Part shown: piece by piece, positions 12,055-22,960 of the stretch
Layout: each line of letters starts with the position of its first letter
Position numbering within the stretch: position 1 is the stretch's first letter
DNA from: Parelaphostrongylus tenuis
Taxonomy: Eukaryota; Nematoda; Chromadorea; Rhabditida; Metastrongylidae
Direction: 5' to 3'
Assembly: GCA_019055375.1 (NCBI GenBank)
Contig: JAHQIW010001533.1
Coordinates: forward strand, 81,970-145,969
Length of the DNA stretch: 64,000 nt
Made by a program: the position numbers and the translations under genes
Notes under the pieces: generated by a model
The model's database searches: none
What the model was told of the DNA's origin: nothing
Seen by the model: the letters and a program-made list of their open reading frames with translations, nothing else

Positions 12055-12215
12055 ATAACAACCATCAACACGGGCGCCCTATGGAACGCCACAGCTCGGC
12101 TATCCTCGAAATTACAAGGAGACGTGCATAACCAGTATTCTACGACGTTCAGGTAGACGAAAAGTAACAATTTGATGTTAGAAGCACTGGAATCCGCACA
12201 ATGGAAAAGAAACAC
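12055..12215 (+). repeat. SINE-3 copy abutting the 3' end of an RTE element
   Basis: The plus strand carries the SINE-3 body (CCTATGGAACGCC, then ACAAGGAGACGTGCATAACC, then a GAAAAGAAACACTG tail). It meets the minus-strand RTE tail to tail. Other copies are at 21895, 33785 and 57690. Confidence 0.65.
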
Positions 12216-12772
12216 TGTACCTATCGTACCCAAAGGTAACTCAATGGGTCTTCTTTGCTGCAGCAACTCGTTGAGCATCACGTCATTACTCGAGGTTTCT
12301 CGTAAGCAAATCAAACTATTGAGCCTTTGGTTTACCTGTTCTGGGTCTGATATCTCGAGGTGACAGCCTTCGCTCATCGGTTGTCGCTTAAAGCATTACA
12401 TCTTGGTTGGGCCCACTTTATCTTCTATAACCTGACGCGATCGGTTTGATTTTTCATCGTTTACGTTGATCACAGGTTCGGATCCTTTCTTCTCATAACC
12501 AGTTACTACAAAAAATTCCTAGAATCGATCTTTCGAGTGGATATTCGATAACGTCGAGTGATCTTTCGTCCTACTTGCGTAGAGATCAGGTTTCTGCAGC
12601 ATACGGTAAAGCTCGGATAACTTGTTGAATCAAAGAAAGACAAGGAGTCGGATTTACTTCGTTCTCTCATTACATTCTCGATGCTCCCAGATGCTCCCAT
12701 GTCGCTCGCTTCATTCAGCTTAACTTTGTAGCTAGGTCGTTCATCATGTTGACTTCCAAGCCTATATAACAG

Positions 12773-13237
12773 GTTGGGGAGAAAGTTTTAGGAAATTGCG
12801 TGTAACTTTTATGGGTGTCGGCCATTTTTTGTGTTTTTTGGGCTCATTTGAAAGCCCGTCATCTCCCGCGTTGATTGGTATACAATTTATCTACTTATCT
12901 AAAGATGTAGTTAACAAGCGAGCAAATTAGCTTGTTGATGATGCACGATTGGCTGCTGGGTTATCTACTTATTTAAAGATGTAATTAACAAGCGAGCAAA
13001 TTAGCTTGTTGATGATGCACGATTGGCTGCTGGGTTCAAATGCAACGGTGGCAAGCGAACGCATCAATCTGGCTTGGGGCGAAGACACAGTTGGCAAAAG
13101 TACGGTGAAATGTATGAAATAGTGGCATAAGTAGATAATTATATACCAATGAGCGCGGGAGAAGATAGGCTTTCAAATGAGCCCAGAACACACCCAAAAA
13201 GCTTGCAAGCATTTTCTCAGAACTTTTCCTCAACCCC
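12773..13237 (+). mobile_element. Non-autonomous mariner-like element inserted in the RTE
   Basis: Terminal inverted repeats of roughly 110-130 bp are clear: the left end begins GGTTGGGGAGAAAGTTTT and the right end is its imperfect complement, ending in CTCAACCCC. Inside, the plus strand reads ATVASERINLAWGEDTVG then STVK, resembling the first helix-turn-helix of mariner transposase. The rest of a transposase is absent. The RTE reading continues on either side, so the insertion came later. Confidence 0.65.
12887..13034 (+). repeat. 74 bp tandem duplication inside the mariner-like element
   Basis: Units 12887-12960 and 12961-13034 are identical except for two transitions (TATCTAAAG/TATTTAAAG and GTAGTTAAC/GTAATTAAC). 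The near identity suggests a recent duplication. Confidence 0.95.
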
Positions 13238-13639
13238 AGATGAAACTGAAACATTTGGAGATATTCATTTCGCTGAGCGTGAATGAGGCGTTCGAAACCA
13301 ATCCAATCTCCGTAAACTTCGTTTTTGCTGAACTTAATTGGAGACTAATCTTTCCAAGGGCGTTGTAGAAATCGGTAACATTTGTTCCACCCGCCTAATG
13401 GTTGGTGTTATGGGGAGGAAAGTGAACAGCGAAGTGAAGGTTGGGTGATTGTCGACCATCGCTTTTCAATCCCATTTTGTCCCATTCTAATGTTCGCATG
13501 ATGTTTCGGACAGTGGGAGTGAATAATTTTGGCGAGATGGTATCGCCTTGCCGAACATCTCTTTTTACGTTGATATTAATGTCGTTGATGGTCACAGAAT
13601 GGTAAAATTGTGACTGTGAAATCTGCATACACCTTGCTA

Positions 13640-13900
13640 AAATGTCGGCAATAAGCTATAATCGGCTAACTTTTCGATGAGTTACGTTTCATTTAGGCGA
13701 TGATTCGAGTCGATCATTCACTGTCGTTCGTCCTCGTTGTAAATCTTCGCCTTCGCATGAGAGTTGAACCTTTTTTTTTCTGGAGCAACCACTCAAATAA
13801 AAAGCTCACTCAGCGAATTCTTTATATACAGACAGCATGGAGGGTATGCCAACTAGCTATTTGTTCCACTAATTAGCTATTCACCCGCGACTAGTTGTAA
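13640..13900 (-). repeat. Element D copy nested in the RTE
   Basis: On the minus strand this matches 44390-44665: shared blocks are TAGCTAATTA, then GGCGAAGAT, then ACAACGAGGAC, and a GATCGAACTC-like segment. It fills the gap where the RTE reverse-transcriptase core would be. Confidence 0.55.
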
Positions 13901-14946
13901 TACACTTCTTTTCTCTAACGATTTTTTTGCAGAAGTTGCTTTTATTAAAATCTTGCGCAGAGAGCCAAAGTATATTGCAAACAGGCTTGTTAGTCACTTC
14001 GACATAACAAATCAATCAAGTTTTCTTTGTTGATTGAGTCTATAACAAAGGTTTTTAAAAAAGTTTCATTTGACTAATGTTTCCACATGTTTGTTTTCAT
14101 AGCCGATAATCCCAGTCGATCGTTAACAAGTGATTAGCTAATTAGCAAGGCAGGTAGACAATTAGGCGGTATTTGTCGATGTTATAGAAAGCTCCTTTTT
14201 TGAACAATAACGTGGTGTTGCTGGACTTCCAGCGACTAAGAGCCTCGCAATCTGGCAGGTGACGAGTAACGAGCCAAGCCAGTGTGCTAATCAGGCGTAT
14301 AGGTCCTATTCTGTGCGGAACAGGTTTTCTCACCGAGGAAGCGGTATTTCCAATTTTGAGTGGAAAGTCGGTGGGACAAAAAATCCACCTTATTTAGTTC
14401 TACGATGATAGGATTAAGTCATTGATAATTAGATCTGAGTAATAATCGTTGGAGAATATCTTTGTTACCTTTCCGGGAGCAGGGACTGTTCCATCAGAAC
14501 GCGAGATTGTATTGATCTTAGCTTTGTAAATGGCCGAAATCTGGATGGACTTTGCAAATACTCTTCCCAGATTCTTCAGCTTCGGCCGTAACTGCTCTAT
14601 TCTCTTTTCAAAACCTTTAATCGCTTCTCAGCACTTTGTATGTTTGAACGTGACTTGCTTGCTGAGTACGACTTGAGCAAATCCGTGTTAGCGTATTAGC
14701 TCGAGTGTTTGTGGAAACAAACGTCTGGAGAATTCGACATCTCAGTTTTCACAACACTAAAGTGAAGATGTAGAATGAGGCGGTCGTATTTTTCGTTGAT
14801 GTTGTGAATACAAAAGTCGATTAATGATCCGAATGAATTTTAGTTTGTGGTAATTTTGAAATCTAATATTTTGGAGATAACCGCTTTCTCACCTCTGGTT
14901 TCGGTCGTTATGATCTCAGACATGCTCTTATACCTTTCATTACATT

Positions 14947-15347
14947 CTAATTTGTGGTAATGCGACATTCTTCGGACTTTCTTCTGAGTTTGATTTCTGC
15001 TTTAAAATCTCCAGTGTCGGCTGTAGAGGGCGAATGGTTTTCTCTGACGAACTTTTTTGAGTTCACAAAGAAGACTTCGATTTCGTTTTTGTCATAGCTT
15101 GATGTTGATGTTAAATTAGCGGAGATGGTCATGGTCGGTACTGTCCATATTGTTTCAACCGCGTACTGGAAAGAATTTCAATTAAACAAAGGGGATAGTT
15201 GAAAATTTTAAGTTAAAAGTAGGTTTCCAGCTATACCTGTGAGATCCTTAACATATCAGCAGCGAATATGAAAGTGGGGATGGCAAGTAAGAAGAGTATG
15301 CTAAAATCTGGATAGACTACGGTGTCGAGTTCTCTTAACGACTTCAT
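14947..15347 (-). CDS. Signal-anchor first exon, possibly spliced into RTE-derived sequence
   Basis: ATG at 15347 opens 37 codons with a strong hydrophobic segment (SILFLLAIPTFIFAAD), preceded on the minus strand by a trans-splice-like ATCTTTAG about 16 bases upstream. The exon ends at 15237 in phase 0 with CAG then GTATAG. After 71 bp, a TTCTTTCCAG acceptor at 15165 enters, in phase 0, a 72-codon open frame ending at 14947. That second exon is clearly the RTE endonuclease fragment. Either the RTE landed beside a real host exon or the exon has been replaced by RTE sequence. The true downstream exons, if any, were not found. Confidence 0.35.
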
Positions 15348-16039
15348 AGGGTTCCATTACGACCTAAAGATCCCACGGTAATAATATTTAAGCACAGAGT
15401 AGTTGAATTGACACAGAGATCTCAACACATTGATATGTGCTGTCTATTACAAGTATAATAAGAAAATTATTTTCTCTAATGTGCCACTGTAGAATGTGCG
15501 TATCATATTCAGTCTTACTTGTACGTTTTTTAGAATAGTGTGTTCAAGTAAATTTTGTTAGTGGGAGAAAATTTGCCTAAATTTTGAAACCTGCTATCTG
15601 AAAATGACATACCAAACGTTCCGAGAATTTTGATGGCAATGCTGACATCTAGAGCCTCAAATAAACTTTAGCGCTATCGTTCTGCTTGAAACACTTTCCG
15701 AATAATTTCTTAAGAGTTCGGGAATTTTCGCACTTCGATCTACTATCCAAATCAAGTACTAAGCAATGCTTGTATTCGCCACCACCTCCAAAAATGTTTT
15801 GTCCTTTTCACATAGTTTTGCGCCAAAAGAAGAAGTAGCTGATGACGATGGTGTATTTTTTCTAGATACATTAGCATCATTAATCAATATCTAGGCTCTC
15901 TAAGATTAAGCAACTTGGTTTAATTTTGTCCAGTGGTAAAGTTGAAGTCGTGCCTACAATGGAAAGTTACTTATTATTCGGTGTGTTTGATTTTAACAAA
16001 GCGTGAGTATAGCGCAGTGTTTAGAAGTGCAGTGGAATA
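15348..16039. other. AT-rich spacer
   Basis: No exon chain, repeat family or RNA gene was recognised. Confidence 0.4.
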
Positions 16040-16300
16040 TGCAGCTAGCGGTGGTTCAATCACGCTTTTCGTACTCAGGAAGCCTTTCATCCCTCTGCAC
16101 TCGGCAAATGAAGGCCGCAATAGATCTCTTCGGCGAGGACAGCAGTATTGGTTTTATGCCTTGATAGATCCCTTAGGTCACTGTATGGGCCAGACATGCC
16201 CTTCATTTACCTTAACGATGGATGAAGCTGAATACAAGTTGTATTCTTGAGGAATTGATCACGAATGCTCCAGTTTCTTTTTCATGCCTAGGGTTTGTTT
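16040..16300 (+). repeat. SINE-1 copy, plus strand, old
   Basis: B-box-like GGTTCAATCACGC, then TTAGGTCACTGTATGGGCCA and GGAATTGATCACGAATGCTC occur in the family order. The 105-codon open frame over it is a by-product. Confidence 0.55.
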
Positions 16301-17637
16301 CAAATTGACGATGTCGGAACAGAGGTTTGATTGAGCCTGTACAAACGAAGTCGCTGCGACAATAAGTGCGTTATATGTGCTCTAAAATAGACAGTTTCCG
16401 CTTTCTAACTGAGGTGTTATTACATTAATTACTCGCGCTGCTTGGAAAACTGCGTTATGAAATTATAAATGTTAGAAACATCTTGTCCAAATATGCCTAG
16501 CGGTGAAATGCTTGTCACGGAGCGGCGCGATGTTATCCCCACGCGCAGTGAAGTTAAAATTCCAAGAAATCTTTCTTCCCAGTTCAGTAATTATTTGCTA
16601 AACATTTATCGTTCTGAAAAAGTTAGCCCTTCGTCTCCCAAAAAATTGCCGCTTTGATTGTTCCAGTTCTCCTTCACAGTCATCTAATATCATCGGTCAG
16701 CTTCGGTTCTTGACAATGCGCTTCTATTAGAACGGCAGCTGTACATTCTCAAGGGAAAAATGAATCTTTCATGATAGCTCCTATCTAAAACATGAGGTGA
16801 AGGACAAAAAATTTCTGAAAACGTAAAAAGTTTGGTGCTTAAAATACGATAGTTAGATATGGAAGATATCGAGGTTTTCACGGCAATCTAAAAGCATTTC
16901 AGTGCTCGGAAATACAGATAGACTGTAAGGCTTCTCATATTCTGCAAACACCTTCAAGCAACGATGTTTTGTGAATATTTTCGCAAAAATCACAAAAGCT
17001 CTGCATTTTCATTGCCGATCGTGGAAGAGACCAAAATTTTACTCATCTAGGTGAACTCGAGCCGAACTTCGTTTGTCAAGTTGATCAATAAACATCTCTT
17101 CGTTGATAAAGTTTGGAACCTTTTATTACTTTCTATTTTTAGTGAAAAACTAGTAGAATAGGCTGTAAGATTTAGAGCATATGAAGACATTGGGATCACT
17201 TTTCACATATGAATCTTCTAGTCGTGTAGATCCTTTAGTCCATTGGAGTGCATTTCATGCGAGTTGAATGTCACAAATCAAATAGCGATAAATGGCTATT
17301 AAACTCATTTGACGCCTAAAATGTTATAAAGAAAAGGCTTTGGAAATTCAGTGGCGTCCGTTATTTTTTCGTAAATAAAAAATTAAATTTGGTGCATCGA
17401 TTTTAAATCCAACCAGAGATAACGTCTAACGTTAAGTCCATGGGAATGGTTTCTGCTATTACTTAAAAAGCTCCTTCTTGAAAAAATTCTTCAAAGCAGG
17501 AAATACGCACTACCTTTTGTGAACACCTAGTTAATAAATAAACTCTCAAGCCTCTAAAAAGTTTTTGTAGGGCTCAATTTTCAAGTTTCATCTAATAGAA
17601 ACGGAGTACGCGAATGAAATGCCCTCGTTTGCTCTAG
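16301..17637. other. Mixed stretch without a supported gene
   Basis: 16460-16660 is open in more than one frame on both strands, so no strand could be chosen. The remainder is AT-rich with scattered short open runs. Confidence 0.35.
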
Positions 17638-17983
17638 TACATTGATGACTGGAGCAATGATTCATGATGGAGCTTTTCCTCAGAAATTCTACATTGGACC
17701 AGAGACCATATATGTTGGTTAAGCTATCGAACTCTCCATAAATTAACATCTATGTCACTGCAAAGAACCGCATGGATTCGATAGCTCTTTCCGTAGGCGA
17801 GTTTACAAACGACATTTGAACGCTATTATGCATAGCTGACTTTGGAAACTACTATTGATGATTAATTTTTCCTATTCTCCTAACAGGAGATGTGTCGCAG
17901 TAATCAGAGGCGCTTCCAGTGCACACATGTTCTTTAGTCAAACCCCAGTCTATGGATTGGGAAAATTTTCAGAATTTCCTTGA
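17638..17983 (+). CDS. Terminal exons of an uncharacterised plus-strand gene
   Basis: Exon 17638-17717 starts after a good acceptor (GTTTGCTCTAG), is entered in phase 2 and ends in phase 1 at GTTAAG. Exon 17901-17983 starts after TGTGTCGCAG and continues in frame to TGA. The peptide contains HDGAFPQKFYIGPE and, later, MFFSQTPVYGLG. Upstream exons were not identified, and an alternative 3' exon at 18033-18130 (with a C-Y-V-C pair) also fits phase 1, so the splicing is ambiguous. No family recognised. Confidence 0.3.
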
Positions 17984-18799
17984 TAGGTTGAAGTTTAGTC
18001 TAGAAGATAAACTTAGTTTGTGCATTCTACAGTTGATTATGGACGGAATATGACACGCTCAAAGTGTTATGTTTGCCAGACCGAATTCATGGAAAAATTC
18101 TCAACGAATCCAAAAGTCGACTTTCATTAAATCTCGGCTTCAATATAAGAAAATGTCATGTAAATTGTAGTTTTATCAAATAAAACGTGCAGGTTCTATA
18201 AGTCTTGCAATTGTTATACAGAAAAAAGACAGTTCTTTGAATATTGATGAAAGCTGAGCGAATGAATCATGATACTTTATTGTTTAATTACCATGAAGTC
18301 TCACTAACCACAGAATTGGCTAGAACTACATTGATTCTGGTAGTTTTGTAAGTTATGTTGTAAGGTAAGCTCTTTTGAGAGATAAAACATTTGAGTCATT
18401 GAAACTGTTTTGCCATAGAAGGAATCGAAGCTGCCAACGAACAACTGTCAACGAGTCAAATCTGGAAAGTAGGTATCGAATTGAACCCTGTGAAGCAGAC
18501 AACTACTAGCATATAGTCCACGAGAATCCCTTATTCTATGGCTTTATAGATTGTTATGGTGTTATGACTAATATTCAAACATCATGCGTCACTCGTCATT
18601 CTTGTAAATGACTTTAATGTAATCGCTTCATTGCTCGATACACAGCCCTTAAAAAAGGGAAACGACTGCTTGTGAGTTTGGTAATATGAGAACCACGTCT
18701 TAGTAAATCTCAAGGGTACTTTTATCTTAATAATTAAAGTGCGTTTTTTTAGATGGCCTTTGATCCAAATAGTGTAGCTTTTTATGGTCTGAAGTAAGT
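17984..18799. other. Spacer with alternative exon-like open runs
   Basis: 18033-18130 and 18420-18527 each follow a plausible acceptor and stay open to a stop, but no unique chain joins them. They are recorded as possibilities only. Confidence 0.25.
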
Positions 18800-19100
18800 G
18801 TACAAAAAGATTGAAGCTCTCGACGTTGGTAAATCCTTAAAGAACGCACCATGCATTCGTCTTTAATTTTTAACTTCGTTTGAGGTAGTTCAATGTATAT
18901 GTGGTCTTTGCATTAACTCGTGATGGCCTCCCGCTGTATCGAATCAGTGCTGCTTATCCTCCTAGACACTTGTCTGCAACCACTCTGAACCCACTTTACC
19001 GAACCCGTAGGGAGGGACGGCTCGGTGGGCCATGAGCGCAAGATCGAACGATGGACCTTGTGTGCGACGCAAAACTCCTCTAACCAGTCGAGTTGTATGA
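18800..19100 (-). repeat. SINE-1 copy, near full length, minus strand
   Basis: The minus strand has the tRNA-like B box (GTTCGATCTTGCG), the body GGAGGATAAGCAGCACTGAT, then GAGTTAATGCAAAGACCACA, and a tail reaching AGCTTCAATC. The head region with GACTGGTTAGAGGAG is present. Confidence 0.75.
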
Positions 19101-19540
19101 GCTATAAAATATATCTATATTTGTAGTATATTAAATTCTTTGACGCCTATCATTACTGATTTTGGTACAGACGGTACGGTAAATGTGGCCTTTTGGAATC
19201 CTTCTTCATAACGCTCAAGTCCTCTGAGATACTATTCCTGTTTTGCGGGCCTAAGAATAGTAGGAGGACTTTGAAAGATTACTCCATAGCGCCTTCATTC
19301 ATTCAATTAGTGATAGATACTGATTTCAACACGTTGATAAGCCAAGCTACGATTGGTTGATCGTTAGAAGATCACAGAGTTAATAGGTGGAGCTATTTTT
19401 GAGAGCGCATGCATAGGTACCTAAACGCATCGCAGCAAATCCAGTGGCTTACAACCACAATTTCTTTTCTACAGCATTTGTGACATTGACTCAGTTTTTA
19501 TTGAATCTTTGAATGAACTGTTAGTACTTTTTGTTTAACG
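19101..19540. other. AT-rich spacer upstream of the secreted-protein gene
   Basis: Nothing recognised. A promoter cannot be identified from sequence alone in a nematode. Confidence 0.35.
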
Positions 19541-19556
19541 ATCTTTCAGCGCGCAA

Positions 19557-20085
19557 ATGCTCGCAACATTTATTGCAATAAGCTTTCCACTATGCGCTTA
19601 CAACGCCACAAAGCCGTTAATATTCAAAATCAAGTGAGAATTCCTTAGCAGTTTATTGAATTATACTGAAAATGGCTGTGAACCCTATTCAAGCCTTGAT
19701 GAATATGTACATTAAAATTGGAAAACTGTAGAAAAACACGGGTTATTAGGAGCCATTTAAGTATGTTACTGCGGGTATCACACAAACGGTCTTTGATTCG
19801 AATCGGCGTCACAGAAATGTCATTCCATTATCCCGGAGATTGGCAAAATTTATGTCAAAGTTTTCGTCAAGTATAAGAATTCAGTATTTGTACTTTAGTA
19901 AGCTTTGACTATTCATTGTATAGGGTAAATATACAATCACCGCCATTCATGATACATACGGAGTCGAATTCATGACGCAGTTCATGAAAGTAGAGCAATA
20001 TCAGACTGTTGGTTCCCCCCACTACGGTCGAACTCAATGCATATATGGGAATATTACAGTTTCCTATGTGGGATTTTACCACTGA
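19557..20085 (+). CDS. Small secreted protein, three exons, 119 residues
   Basis: A trans-splice-like acceptor (ATCTTTCAG) lies 7 bases before ATG at 19557. Exon 1 (19557-19633) encodes a signal peptide, MLATFIAISFPLCAYNA, and ends at GTGAGA in phase 2. Exon 2 (19750-19870) follows GGTTATTAG and ends at GTATAA in phase 0. Exon 3 (19924-20085) follows TTGTATAG and runs 53 codons to TGA. Introns are 116 and 53 bp. The total of 360 bases is exactly 120 codons. The mature chain has a Tyr/Gly-rich C-terminal half (HDTYGVEFMTQF, then YGNITVSYVGFYH), few cysteines and one N-glycosylation-like NIT. I could not assign it to transthyretin-like, CAP or other common secreted nematode families. Its export is inferred from the signal peptide only. 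Confidence 0.45.
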
Positions 20086-20164
20086 AGGCCTAGACATCAT
20101 TCGTCTTTATTTTCACATTGTTACAAGTTTCCGTCATATTTAATGATACAATCGAAGTTCGCGT

Positions 20165-20490
20165 TTTATCACATCATATTGGAGAAAAAAATTTTCACAG
20201 TGAGCTGCACTCGATGAAATCTCCGAAGCTCAAGTAGAAGACACAATACAGCAAATTTGCCGCGCGCTAGTTTCAACGCTTTCATACCGGAGATCTTGAC
20301 CTCGAAGACAAGCCTCGTTAAGGGCGTTAAATGAAACTGTACAACAGGAGATAACTATTGCTTTAGAAGATGAACCGTCGTCAAGCGCTCGCGAATTGCA
20401 ATCGAACTTTATGTCTCTCATGCAGATCCGAAACTTGGCGGGCCGATGGCAGAAGGTCATAAAAAACGATAGCCTTTATTTCGAAGAATA
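20165..20490 (+). pseudogene. Second internally deleted mariner transposase remnant
   Basis: The plus strand reads VEDTIQQICRA, then a frameshift to GDLDLEDKPR, then EDEPSSSAREL (start of the second helix-turn-helix), and jumps directly to AGRWQKVI with YFEE and TAG near 20490. The catalytic domain is missing and frames shift at least twice. The architecture matches the copy at 10120-10575, although the sequences differ, so the two may belong to different mariner lineages. Confidence 0.7.
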
Positions 20491-20931
20491 GTTATTATTG
20501 CTATTGTCTGAAACCCGTGCATAGAGCCTAATATTTGTTCGTAGAGTCTTATGACTTATCATTAGTACTAAACTAATTAACACAGTCAGCAATTGCTAAA
20601 ATATGTATGACAACGAGTTTTGCAAAACAAGGCTGTGCAAATGTTTTTCAATGATTAGATGCGCGTGAAAATCAATAGGTATGTTTTACGTATGCAAGGT
20701 GGCAATACGTATATTTTTTGCTATACCACTTTGTGAATAGATCGCTATGCATACTGTTCAAGAATTTCACTTAAAAGACTCTAGATTGATGAGCCCAAAA
20801 ATATGGTTTTTCGTGAGAAAACTCTACATGACTGCCTGAAGAAGACGAATATTGTAGAGAAGAGCTTCATGCAACATTTTATTGAATCTAAGTGCTTTGA
20901 AAATCACGTCATACTACGAAAGTTTAGTTTT

Positions 20932-20974
20932 GGGTGACGATTAATGTGAGAGTAATAATCGTCAAATGTCACCC
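20932..20974. repeat. Short inverted repeat
   Basis: GGGTGACGATT is followed 13 bases later by AATCGTC, four bases, then GTCACCC, forming a hairpin with a small bulge. It may be the end of an unrecognised element. Confidence 0.5.
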
Positions 20975-21890
20975 GGAAGTAAATAAGTTTTTATCAACTT
21001 TGTGCATTCTCGCAATCACCAAAGAATATGTGATGTGGGTGTCCCTCTATCGTCGATACTCTCCGCAATTAACCAAACTTATTCGTTCAAAAAATAATAA
21101 TGGTATTTCACATTATTATGGGATAATGGACAGACAACGCGACATTGAAAGAATTAAAGATTACTTTGATGGTAATTCCAGGGCTTGGACTAGTAAAATT
21201 GGAGAAAAGTCGCATTAATCACGGATTGAGTTAGGCAGTTGTTTTTTGAAATGACTCGAATCGTGCTAACTAAAACATATACATCTTTCAGAGATGGTCA
21301 TCGAATACGAAAATCTGTCAATGTAAAAGAAACTCTTTCACTATAAAAATTTCCTGGCCGATGCTGAGAATTTTTAGTCTAGAAATAATCTCAAAAACAT
21401 TAGAGTGAAACATAGAAGCAAGCGCCTAATCATGCATAGGGTAACGTTCCACAGCAGTGGTGTTTGAAGTAGTCTCCCTCTGAAGGATAGAAAAAAAGGT
21501 TTGCCGTTCTATGCTAGTATAGTGCCTCCGATGACTGATCTTGAAGGATGATAGCATATGAATAAATAGTAAATAATCCTTTCCGGGATATAAGTCACAC
21601 GTATGACTTCGTCAAGCATTTCATATAAGTGGTTGAACATATCTGACTTCTCGTAGCCTACCGATGTATCACGTCAGTTCTGTATTATCCAGGCAATAGT
21701 GAATGCCGATCCTGGAGAAATGGAATACCTGGTGAGCCTCTAGTGCAAGATCACTATTGAAAACTTTGGAACGACACTTTTAACCATTACGCTCCACCTG
21801 CCTTTCATCGACAGCACCAGCAGAATATTTTACTCAAGTGTTTGATCTCTATGCACTACTAAAATCCAAACGACATAACTCAGCATAGTT
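20975..21890. other. Gene-poor stretch with one exon-like run
   Basis: 21025-21171 (plus) is open and ends at a GTAATT donor; its peptide is hydrophilic near MDRQRDIERIKDYF. No partner exon was found, so it is not called. Confidence 0.25.
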
Positions 21891-21894
21891 TTGC

Positions 21895-22150
21895 TGTGTG
21901 GTCCTTATGGGGCCCCGTGGCCAAGTGGTTGTGATGTTAGTCACTGCGCGCGTGGAGCCGATCTCCACCCCTCACTTCTCTCATGCAGTCACAACAACGT
22001 CCTATGGAACGCCTCAACAAGGTTATCCTTGAGATTGCAAGGAGACTCGCTTAACCAGTATTCTATGCCGTTCAAGAAGAAGACGAAAAACGAATTGAGG
22101 GCTAGAAGTACTGGGATCCGCACCGTGAAAAAAAGAAAACACTATGATGA
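21895..22150 (+). repeat. SINE-3, best full copy with tRNA-like head
   Basis: The head reads GGGGCCCCGTGGCCAAGTGG, an A-box-like start, and continues through GCGTGGAGCCGATCTCCACC, a degenerate B box. The body GTCCTATGGAACGCC follows, and the tail ends GTGAAAAAAAGAAAAC. This copy shows that the family is tRNA-derived. Confidence 0.75.
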
Positions 22151-22289
22151 CGGTTCAAATAAAGTGCTAAAGTGCTGAAGGGTGATCTTTCTAACCATTA
22201 ATCATTAGGACCGATAATTATTTTCATACCCTTCGTTTCGAGTGTTTTTAAAATCTCGTTCAAAGCAATATAGTCTGATAAACATGTTT

Positions 22290-22450
22290 TGAGTCTTCCA
22301 TTAAGTCGTCTGTGGCACTTCTGAAGTCCAGGACACGTGTTTCGGCCTTGCAACCTCATCAAATGCACAGTGCCTTACGGTTCAGTCACTTCCTGGGGTA
22401 CACATCTCCTGTATAGAGGAATCGAGGCCGAAAAAATTTACACTCGCCGT
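22290..22450 (+). repeat. Half copy of foldback family A
   Basis: The arm with ACACGTGTTTCGGCCTTGCA, a GTGCCTTACGGTTCAGTCA segment and GGAATCGAGGCCG matches the left arms at 39645 and 52965. The right arm is not evident. Confidence 0.6.
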
Positions 22451-22571
22451 CAAGTAAGAAAATCACTGAACGGGCAGTGTTATGCACTCAATCTCGTGGC
22501 TTTTAATTTTTTTTCAGTGCATTGCAATCTTCACCTTGAATGATGTTATCGTGATATGACATTTATGACAG

Positions 22572-22789
22572 AAGAGATTGTTCTTCATCTTCAACCCATA
22601 AGAAACAATCAATATGCATTGATATCAAAGCTCCTGAGGAGCGCATAGTAATCACGTGCATTGAGCTCTTGTTGCGTGAACTTTGTGAAGACCGAAAAAA
22701 TCATGTACAGTTTCATGGAACAAGACCTAGACAACTCATCGCGATGATCCATGCAATTCGTCCCTTATTTTTACCGCTTTCTAGGACTG
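22572..22789 (+). CDS. Possible internal exon, uncharacterised
   Basis: This run has no in-frame stop for 72 codons. It lies between a GACAG acceptor (entered in phase 2) and a GTATGA donor (leaving in phase 1). The peptide is helix-prone and charged (APEERIVITCIELLLRELCE, then FHGTRPRQLIAMIHAI). No adjoining exon was found on either side, and the acceptor lacks a strong pyrimidine tract. The SINE-2-like pair begins at its 3' edge. No family recognised. Confidence 0.3.
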
Positions 22790-22960
22790 GTATGATGTTG
22801 TAAACATTTACATCAAAAGTACTGAGTGATACAAAATACGACCCTAGAAGAGTTGAATTCTTATAGAGGTGAAACGCGGTTACAACTCCCATCTGGGCTG
22901 AATTTTTGCGTATCAGTAATTATTCGTTATGATGAATTCTTTGAGTATCCAAACTTCCTA
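22788..22960. repeat. SINE-2-like head-to-head pair, old
   Basis: The right half reads GGTTACAACTCCCATCTGGG then GCGTATCAGTAATTA; the left half is its diverged inverted counterpart. The arrangement matches 1300-1530. Confidence 0.45.

Larger units (their letters stand above)
12216..15165 (-). pseudogene. Dead RTE-type LINE (endonuclease and reverse transcriptase)
   Basis: From high to low coordinate the minus strand shows an endonuclease fragment near 14950-15130 (GDFKAEIKLRRKSEE, matching the GDFNAKIG block), the reverse-transcriptase fingers near 14142-14333 (LLFKKG, then Y-R in place of NYRPI), the palm at 13395-13628 (RQGDTISPKLF), the thumb near 12506-12772 (NMMNDLA, later ALPYAAET), and the C-terminal region near 12360-12450. 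The catalytic F-A-D-D block reads FAVH, and stops and frameshifts are frequent. The copy is split by a mariner-like element (12773-13237) and a second repeat (about 13640-13900). It is 5'-truncated, as RTE copies usually are. Confidence 0.85.

Noticed and set aside
16469..16657. Protein-like frame at 16.5 kb
   Set aside because: Both strands and more than one frame are open and protein-like; no start, donor or acceptor decides between them.
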